Below are positions 55,606 through 64,000 of a stretch of DNA of 64,000 nucleotides, piece by piece; positions within the stretch are counted from its first letter, which is position 1; every line of letters begins with the position of its first letter. Source of the DNA: Paralvinella palmiformis (Eukaryota; Annelida; Polychaeta; Terebellida; Alvinellidae); the NCBI GenBank assembly GCA_025642065.1, contig JAODUP010000305.1, positions 180,001-244,000 of the forward strand, written 5' to 3'. The notes beneath the pieces are model-generated. The model ran no database searches. It had not been told where the DNA came from and worked only from the letters and a program-made list of their open reading frames with translations. Made by a program: the position numbers and the translations under genes.

Positions 55606-56337
55606 CTAACGTTTGTGTCTCCGGAGACTCGTTCTGATATCGTCTTTGGTTGACGTCACGGTGTTGTTGTTGTTGTTGTTGTTCGTATTTGTTGTTTCAT
55701 TCTTAGTCACTTTCTCTTCCATTTCTTGTATTTTCTTCGGGTCTACGACGGAGCCGAGACTGAAAACGGTCAACAAACGATGAGATAGTGTACGTGTCTT
55801 CTGTCAATTAGACAATCGAACGTGATCATCAGTTAAGAAACAATTAAGAGATTCATTGATCTCGAGATGACAATATTTCGCTTTATATCAACATTCTACC
55901 GACAGACAGTTAACTTGACCTAGATTAATATTATTATTAACGAGTTCTTATATATATAGATATGACTAGAGTTAGTTCCTTACCCGTGATTGTCCCCGCT
56001 GCATTAATTGGTTCAGAAAAGTGAACATTTCGTTAGCATACAAATATATAATCACATTGCTTTGTTGCGAATTGATCAGTTTTGATGGAGAAGCAGTAAG
56101 CATTACTAACTAGCAATTAAGGAGTTATGAACACCCTGAAAATGTCAATTAGTTAAGCATAGACGGACTATGAGTGCACGCACGCACGCACGCACGCATG
56201 CGCGCGCCCTATTACAAACACACATTCATTGGTACGTACCCATTTATTGGTGGTGGTTCTGGCAAAGGTTTGTCAAATCCTTCTTTTCCCGTTAACCAAT
56301 ATGTCTTGTGTACGCCTTTGCCCTAAAATAATACATG

Positions 56338-56379
<42 letters not shown>

Positions 56380-57937
56380 AACATACGAGCAATCACAAGC
56401 AGCACATACGCGCAGGCCAGACTATTTTCATGCACACAATTAATCATACGCTTACCATAACATAAATGTGTTAGCTTAATTGACTGTCATACTTCGCTCT
56501 TATTTTTGGTGTTATCGTAAGCTAAATAGGCCAATTCAATTCCACAGATGAGCTTAGGAGAAATGACGGACGGAACAACCTTCAGAGTTAGGGTTTTAAT
56601 GCGTTTCCAGTCGGCCTCCTGTTACGTACATTGGCCAGAAATCCCATTTGTTTGTCTGTGTGGGAGCATGCGCGATCACGCTCTAGTGTTCCAAACCTTT
56701 TTGCAAGCCGTGTCTTGAATGTTACCCGATTCTAACGGTATCCCCTCCATTAGACGTAACACCAAACTTTGTATGATGGATTATATTACCTGGGCACATC
56801 CCTTAATTAGCAAAACGCCAACAAACGTTTATCCTTTATGATGTTAGACATACCTTGAGCTCTATTTCACCTCTATATTCGAGATGATAGCCGCCGAGGA
56901 TATCCAACTTTTCTTTAGTCTTCTGGCTCACGTGTATCCGAAAAGCTGTGGAGACGTTATGACTTTGTTAAAATAACGTCATTACGTAATGACAAAAATC
57001 GAAATGATGAAACACGATTTATAGATGTAAATAATTCCTGGGTTTATTTTCGCACACAGGTACACTCAAACAAGCATACAAACGTGAAGTCACGCGCGCA
57101 CACACACACACACGCTCACGCACGCCCGCGCGAGATTAATTAGAATTCAAATCTAAATGCCGAGATAGATGAGAATCTTCACCGACCACATTATTAGCTA
57201 AGTTGTCTCGTTCCAGGTGACACAGCAGATATCTGTTGTGTACTGTATGTTATCTCTATTTGTGTACTATAATATGTTATCTCTGGTTGTGTACTATATG
57301 TTATCTCTGGTTGTGTACTATAATATGTTATCTCTGGTTTGGACTATATGTTATCTCTGGTTGTGTACTATATGTTATCTCTGGTTGTGTACTATATGTT
57401 ATCTCTGGTTGTGTACCATATGTTATCTCTGGTTGTGTACTATATGTTATCTCTGGTTGTGTACTATATGTTATCTCTGGTTGTGTACTATATGTTATCT
57501 CTGGTTGTGTACCATATGTTATCTCTGGTTGTGTACTATATGTTATCTCTGGTTGTGTACTATATGTTATCTCTGGTTGTGTACCATATGTTATCTCTGG
57601 TTGTGTACTATATGTTATCTCTGGTTGTGTACTATATGTTATCTCTGGTTGTGTACTATATGTTATCTCTGATTGTGTACTATATGTTATCTCTGGTTGT
57701 GTACTATATGTTATCTCTGGTTGTATTTTACCTGCTCCACTTGATTCCATTCTGGAGGCTGTATTAACGGTATCCCCAAATAGACAATAACGAGGCATCC
57801 TAAGTCCTACTACTCCAGCCACACAGCCACCTGTCGGTAAACAGAAGGTGTCTGTAAACACAATACAGACCGTTTGTAAAATATATTACGAAATATTTAC
57901 GGAGCCACTCTTTCTAGGTTAAAGGCCTACTTAGAGC

Positions 57938-57996
<59 letters not shown>

Positions 57997-58137
57997 AAGA
58001 ATAAGGGCGAAGAGCATTAATCTCAAATCCCTTGGATATACAGCCAATACAATCTAGTGCCATCTTCAGTCTCCGAGGGGCATAGAGGTTTTAGCTGGCA
58101 TTTACAGGAGCAATAATCCGTGTAATAATTCGTCACA

Positions 58138-58173
<36 letters not shown>

Positions 58174-60309
58174 ATAAGGCGATTTTGTCGCGTTCTTTTA
58201 ATCGTGGTCGTAACTTGTTCTACCTGTATGCAGTCCTATCCTCAGAAGACATGGCACTTCCGGCATGTGTCTGATCCTGAACTGTCCACATCCGCTCAGT
58301 ATATCCAGAGACATGGATGATATCTGTCCGGCATGTCGGTTTCCGTTTTTAACAGGAAGTCCACTAACTACCATATAGGCATCACCTATGGTTTCAACCT
58401 GAAAATATATTAATGCTAAATAAACAAATCAGTGACAAATATAGTCACGTATGTAGGTGGTCACTGAACACAACAACAACAACAACAGTGACCCAACCAC
58501 ATATGTTAATCCGGATATATCATACTCAGTCGAACAAGGATCATTATTTATCGTTCTCACCGTAATTATTGTTTATTAATGATCGGTTTGTTATTAATCT
58601 ACTCTGTGACATAGCACGAAGTGTTTACTCCCGACATAATTGAGGTTACCAGAAGAAACTCGCTACACACTCGGATAACAGAAGGTGTCGACTCAAGACA
58701 TGAAGGTCTGCGAACGAAACAGTACGCTACCAACTGTGCTAAGCGAATCGTTTAAATTATTGTTTATGGAATCCTTTTTCAAATTGGTTCAAAGTTCGAA
58801 ACCAACATTCTCCTTCTATGTACTTGATATACTAGAATGACCAAGACTTAACACCTTGTATTGTGACCAATTTATAGATCTGTACAATAACACTTTCTAA
58901 TCCAATAAAGTACTCAGTCGGTTATATCGATTTTATGTAGTCCCCAATTTTTGTCAATAGTCTAGATACTGTCATAAAACTACGATTTAAGCGGAATTAG
59001 ATATAGCCGTAAGTCATCAAATTGACAATTAAATAAAGTTGACATTTAGTTACGTGAGCGTACGTGTGTGTTTGCGCGCGCGCTTCCATACCCGAATAGG
59101 CAATGCGCTGAGTTACAGATATCTGGTCTGTGGGTCCGCGTTACTTGTTTTTGTAAGATTTTTCATCAGGGAAATTAATTTTAGGTAGTCGCCATATGGC
59201 CAGAAATCTCAGGTATGACCATCTCCGAGGTTAACGCAATGAAGTATGATTGACTGACTATTGGACTCGCTAGATCACTGACTGACACACTCACTCACTC
59301 ACCCACTCACTCACTCATATTTCATTGACTTACTTACTGACTGACTGACTGACCTACCGACTCTCTCATTCACTCACAAACTGACTCATCCATTCATTCA
59401 TGTATTCACTTACTGATTGACTGACTGACTGACTCATTCAATCACTCACTGACCCTCTCCCCCGCTCGCTGTTGTGTTCGTTAACCTACCTTATATACGT
59501 CATACTGGTCTATACACGTGTCAAACATTGTGTATAAGTCATTCAACAGAGCAACCACCTGTAGGGGGGTGCTCATCGCAGATATCGTAGTAAATCCGAC
59601 GATATCACTAAAATATATCGTCACATCTTCAAAATCTTCAGCTTCTACCGGTCTACCTATCATTAAACTCTCTGCTACTGGTCTGAAATAGGTAATACAT
59701 TGTTAATGATTAACAAGTACATGTCTTACACAGGTAACGTGGTGTTGGTGAATAATGATTATTGGTATGGAATAGGTAATATATTGCCGGTGATTAGTGA
59801 TTGGTGATCTGAAATAGGAAACATGCTTTGAAATGGGCGAAACGCATCCTATCCAAATACTCATTAGAGAACTGTGTTTGATGCTTATACATATAGAATG
59901 AAAACAGCTTGTTGTATACAATGGAAGTCCCGGGGCGCATTTAGCCTACCAAGTGCACAAAAGTGGCCGTAAAACATCAACCATCGATCATCAAGAGATG
60001 TACCTGTATGCCATTTAGTTATACCAAAGAACAAATCTATCCTGTTTAATCAGTGCTTTCTAAAGCTATACTCATATGAGCATTATATAGTCCAGCTTCT
60101 AGTCTAATCATTTTAGTGCATTATACATATTTAACTATTTTATTTGAGAATAGCCTATTTATTATGTTTTTACCTTTTTATACATGGGTTCTTATCGTCA
60201 TCTTTACCATTGTACGTTATTACTGGTTTATTAAATGCTACCCATCGCTTGTCTTATCTATATCACATGTTAACCCCATTAATCTGTGTACCTATCTCAC
60301 CTTCATTTA

Positions 60310-60364
<55 letters not shown>

Positions 60365-61080
60365 CATTTGATTGTTTTTCTTTGTTTATCTGTGTTTACA
60401 TGCATCTTTATTTGTAAGACTTTTATCAGTGTGTGTCATCTATTGATGTTACATTTACGTATAGTCATGTATGTGGGTTTACATGAATAAACAAATAAAT
60501 AAATAAATATGTGGAATAATACTGCTAAAGTTCTGTCATCAGAGTGATCATGCTGTGTGGGAGGTCGTAGGTTCAAATCACGACCGTGGCTCAATAGTAG
60601 GAGTGTTCCAGGCAACCAGGCAACTAGCAAGGTTTTATCCACCGAATATGCCATCTAGTTTAAATTGATTTAGAATTAGGCCCCGTTGGTGAAGCAGTAA
60701 ATTACAGACCATATACATCTCTCTCATTTGAGGTAGCTAAGGCACGCTAAAATAACTGCTATTTCGGCCATTATTATTATTATTAATCCTTATTAAACCG
60801 CTTAGTATATGTCACGACGTAATCGATTATAAATACAATAATTCCCTTATTTTAATTAATTATGTTTAATACATGCTGAACTGACAGTTAATTGTTGTAT
60901 TGCTATTGATCTTATATTAAATGTATTTTATCTTCTGTTTAATAAACAATCAACCAGTTCATGATTGAGTACTTACTTGCTTGATCATTCGATCGATCAA
61001 GCAATCAACTAAAATAATGAATGTGCCAATAATATTAATAATAATCAACATTATCATCATCATCATCATCTTTTAATAAG

Positions 61081-61173
<93 letters not shown>

Positions 61174-63599
61174 GATTATGTAATTCTTTATTTACTTTGG
61201 CAACATTTGAGAGAGAAGATGTTCAGTTTTCTTTTTCTCCTCTTCTAAGGCTGTTGTTCTTTCTCTGACAGTCTCCTCTAAGTCTGTTGAGTATTTCTCC
61301 AAAAGTTTAAACATCGTGTCTACTATGTTTAGCTTCCTGTAATGGAAAATGTTACGTGGTCATACTTGTTGAGGTTGGTGGAGGTGGTACGTATATACAG
61401 GTTTATCCCCGCGGGTACGTGTAGGTGTGTCTTTGTTCATGAGTATATGAGCAAGAGTGAGTGATCTAATGAGTGAGTGAGTAGTGTGAGTGAATGACTG
61501 AGTGGATGGGTGACCATGTGTGATATGATGTTTGTGGTGGTGAGTGAGTGAGTGAGTGAGTGAGTGAGTGAGTGAGTGAGTGAGTGAGTGAGTGAGTGAG
61601 TGAGTGAGTGAGTGAGTGAGTGAGTGAGTGAGTGAGTGAGTGAGTGAGTGAGTGAGTGAGTGAGTGAGTGAGTGAGTGAGTGAGTGAGTGAGTGAGTGAG
61701 TGAGTGAGTGAGTGAGTGAGTGAGTGAGTGAGTGAGTGAGTGAGTGAGTGAGTGAGTGAGTGATACAGATGGATAGATCGTCATTCCAGCAGATGGATAC
61801 ACAGACAGAAACATATAGTAACATATATCTATTGAGGTAAAGTATACGTATATCATTTAGTACCTGCCCTTGTTGATAGTCTTTAATTGGCTGTACATGT
61901 GATCAAACGTTGGCCTCATCTCAGGCATCTCTGACCAACACTGCTTCATGATTTGTATATACTGAGGAGGTGCTGCCCCCTGGGAGACTGACGGACGAAT
62001 GAGAGGAGGCGGCTTGCTAACCTTCCTTATTATCTCTGAAAGTAAATGTTACGGATTTATTATAGGTCGGCCCAGGGAGACGGTGACCTACTCCAGGGAT
62101 AGCCTAAACTGATCCAGATAAGGTTTAACCAACTGGGTCACGAAGTATAATGGCTCTGTTCGGCCTCTTCCCATATCGACCCCAAGAGAACACTAAAGCC
62201 GAAATGTCATGATTTTTTGTTGCGACAGACGAAATTCTAGGGAACGAGGTCATTATTGAGGTATTTTCTTGTCTTTCAAAATGGCTGACGTAAATAAGAA
62301 TACGCCATCGTTCGTGTGGCAAAATGGTAAAATACCGAAAATATTCTTATTACCCATGGGTTTGGTTAATTGATATTAGCTAAAAGGTAACTGTGGCTAG
62401 CTGTACAATTGTATGGCTGATCTATTGTTATTGTTTTAACTACGAATGCCGCAACTTGATGTACACAGCTGTTTATAGTCGGGAAGAGAAATAAAAGGCA
62501 TGCCGTTCGACATGGACGAAATAGCGCAAAGTCGTGTTCACGTGTCGCATCCATTCGTATTAAATCACGGCTTCAGCCATTCTGGAACTTCGCATTGGCC
62601 CAACACAACGTGTCACTGCCGCGTCGGACACGGTCCTACAGCGTGTCACGGCGTCATACGACACAGCCCCAGACAGCTTCAGCTGAGCTTGACACAAATC
62701 CAGCGGACTAATGCCATTTTCCACGATCAGTGAAGCATTCAGCCGGAATTATTCTCACGTTAATCAAGCTATGACCTCGTGTCGTCTAACTGTGTCAGGT
62801 AGAATGAATGCTTCGGGATGGAGGGCGGGGAGGGGGTGGAGGTGGACGGAGTAATACCTGCATATCGAATCGGCGCCAATTTTATCGCGCTTTATCCCTT
62901 TGAATACCTGGATACCGTACTTATTGTCAGATATAGCCAGACCAGGTGTCCAAATGGTCAGATGTCACATAAATGGGTGCCCTACCCAGTTTGTCTACTA
63001 AGCCATTAGGGAAGCTTCAAAGCAACATGATTTACGAGCCGCACAGAAGCCACAATGTTGACCTACCCACTGCCCTAGTTATGTCATTACGGCGGGCATA
63101 ATTGCCACAAAAATAAACCTGATATTGACAGTTTCGTATTTTAAATTGATCTGTCAATAAATCGCCACTCAGGTGTGCCCCGTACAGGTGCGGGTCGTTA
63201 AGTTGTTCTGTTTGTTTCGGGAACGTCATCTGCCAAATAAAATGACGAGTCCTAGGATTTCTTTACAATTATCTCTCGGATAAATGGTTTAAAATCACAG
63301 CTTCACAGCTTCACTTTATGGATTCTTATTTGAGACGTAATACCGAACACAGATCAGTAATAACAAATTGCTCAATGTTTACAGTGTCTAGACATGTTTA
63401 TAAAATTGTTGTCGATCAGTTAAATTTTTTTAAAGACAAACTATAGCGTTACATTTGATAATATGGAATTAGCAATCTCCGAGGAATTATTATTATTTGG
63501 GGGAAAGGGAATTGAAATTGGGAGATTTTAAGCTGCGTCATATTATATTATACTATATGGGATGACCAGTAATCTTTTACCGCAATACAACGGCTATGG

Positions 63600-63678
<79 letters not shown>

Positions 63679-64000
63679 CTGTAATTGAGATTAACTTTTT
63701 CTATTGGTTCGAAATATAACCGTCATATTCAGACTTGATGACGTCATCATCTTTAAACGTCAATTATTAGTGTCATCTTAACCTTGACTGGCTCATTGTC
63801 TTTTGGTAAGAAGCGTTATGATTCAGATAGCTTATAATGCGATCAGGATCATCAACCTCATCTTGCCGGTAATAAACTTACCTTCAGCATCTATTTCTAG
63901 CATGCAGTAAGGATGGCCTCGGAGTATCAGCTCCTGGAGTACGATGGCAAAGCTGTACACATCACCTTTCTGAGTACCTTTGTACAATGTTTCTGGATTC
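55606..64000 (-). CDS. Receptor (particulate) guanylyl cyclase, 3' part
   Basis: Exons on the minus strand, 5' to 3': 64000-63882 (continues off the window), 62035-61864, 61336-61196, 59682-59490, 58398-58224, 57830-57732, 56945-56854, 56322-56240, 55759-55606. The order of domains is: kinase-homology end ([31 protein letters not shown]), a dimerising coiled coil ([20 protein letters not shown]), then the cyclase domain with metal-binding FSDIVGFT and [16 protein letters not shown], and [19 protein letters not shown]. The Glu of VETIGDAY and the Cys of YCLFGD are the residues that favour GTP over ATP. After the cyclase come [18 protein letters not shown], similar to retinal/invertebrate receptor cyclases, and a polar tail with seven Asn ending at TAG 55606-55608. 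It makes cGMP at a membrane; the ligand domain lies outside the window. The end of the last exon is less certain. Confidence 0.93.
57236..57725. repeat. 24-bp minisatellite in a guanylyl cyclase intron
   Basis: About 20 copies of a 24-bp unit (core GTTATCTCTGGTTGTGTACT plus ATAT). A TACC variant occurs at about 57415, 57511 and 57583. It begins about 6 bp inside the intron, counted from the donor of the exon 57830-57732. On the minus strand it reads as repeats of PEITYSTQ, in frame with the upstream exon. Confidence 0.95.
57941..57993. repeat. (TA)n microsatellite
   Basis: About 26 TA units in a guanylyl cyclase intron. A second run at 58142-58170 abuts the segment that has been copied to 48406-48485. 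Confidence 0.95.
59931..59996 (+). mobile_element. SINE 3' fragment
   Basis: CATTTAGCCTACCAAGTGCA and GTGGCCGTAAAACATCAACC match the right end of the main SINE family. The tRNA head is missing. In a guanylyl cyclase intron. Confidence 0.65.
60311..60354. repeat. (TA)n microsatellite
   Basis: About 21 TA units in a guanylyl cyclase intron. Confidence 0.95.
60527..60650 (+). mobile_element. tRNA-like SINE head
   Basis: GTAGGTTCAAATCACGACC looks like a B box, with a degraded A-box region about 40 bp upstream; a non-tRNA body follows. In a guanylyl cyclase intron. Confidence 0.4.
61085..61170. repeat. (CT)n-(TA)n compound microsatellite
   Basis: CT run then TA run, about 25 bp past the donor of the coiled-coil exon (minus strand). 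Confidence 0.95.
61536..61764. repeat. (GAGT)n microsatellite, about 228 bp
   Basis: About 57 uninterrupted GAGT units, the longest simple array in the window, in a guanylyl cyclase intron. Confidence 0.97.
62040..63880. other. Guanylyl cyclase intron, 1.8 kb
   Basis: No exon or mobile element recognised except a (TA)n run at 63601-63674. A short plus-strand ATG frame at 62281 (30 codons) in an AAAATGGCTGACG context looks accidental. Confidence 0.45.
63601..63674. repeat. (TA)n microsatellite
   Basis: About 37 TA units in a guanylyl cyclase intron. Confidence 0.95.

Noticed and set aside
55355..55660. Three TGACGTCA (CRE-like) octamers
   Set aside because: GACGTC is frequent throughout the coding exons of this window and may reflect Val-Thr-Ser or Asp-Val codon use; no promoter is expected at this 3' end.
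57328..57733. Octapeptide-repeat region as a normal part of the cyclase protein
   Set aside because: A good donor (GCAG|GTAAAA) precedes it, and the next exon continues the conserved cyclase sequence in phase, so it is intronic by default.
61360..61856. Open frames rich in THSL or similar repeats (also at 10.6 and 27.0 kb)
   Set aside because: Translations of (GAGT)n/(ACTC)n microsatellites.

Overview
This is eukaryotic, metazoan DNA: AT-rich, with intron-split genes (GT/AG junctions), very many long microsatellites, tRNA-derived SINEs, decayed CR1/L2-type LINE fragments and an inverted-repeat element. Gene content (receptor guanylyl cyclase, SLC38-type transporter, THAP exon, TIMP/NTR-like secreted protein) and repeat style suggest a marine invertebrate, most likely a mollusc. 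That placement is inference; no species can be named from sequence alone.

Layout. 1-6.6 kb: no convincing gene; short tandem repeats and two SINE copies. 6718-6794 (+): lone first exon of a THAP-domain gene. 7874-8692 (-): two-exon secreted cysteine-rich protein with a TIMP/NTR-like pattern. 9-14.6 kb: microsatellites and two LINE remnants; the first has lost the middle of its reverse transcriptase. 15142-21508 (+): complete eleven-exon amino-acid transporter (SLC38-like, 426 aa), with a 20-bp minisatellite in one intron. 23770-28233 and 32434-37803 (+): two tandem five-exon short-chain dehydrogenase/reductases of the SDR9C (RDH/17beta-HSD/BDH1) type. Each lacks a different catalytic residue. 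38-42.8 kb: repeat-rich, no gene seen. 42940-52690 (+): complete eight-exon GTF2F2 (TFIIF beta, RAP30; 264 aa), with an NRF-1-type palindrome upstream and several mobile elements in its introns. 55606-64000 (-): 3' part of a receptor guanylyl cyclase, from kinase-homology domain to C-terminal tail, running off the right edge.

Functionally the genes look unrelated, apart from the SDR pair, which arose by tandem duplication (three shared intron positions and phases). The most unusual observations are: an 80-bp piece of the guanylyl cyclase exon/intron boundary copied into a GTF2F2 intron beside (TA)n tracts, with differences mostly of the CpG-decay type; the complementary active-site losses in the SDR pair; and a 24-bp minisatellite just after a cyclase 5' splice site that stays open in the coding frame.

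All exon boundaries were read by eye from GT/AG signals, reading frame and family resemblance. No transcript evidence was available.
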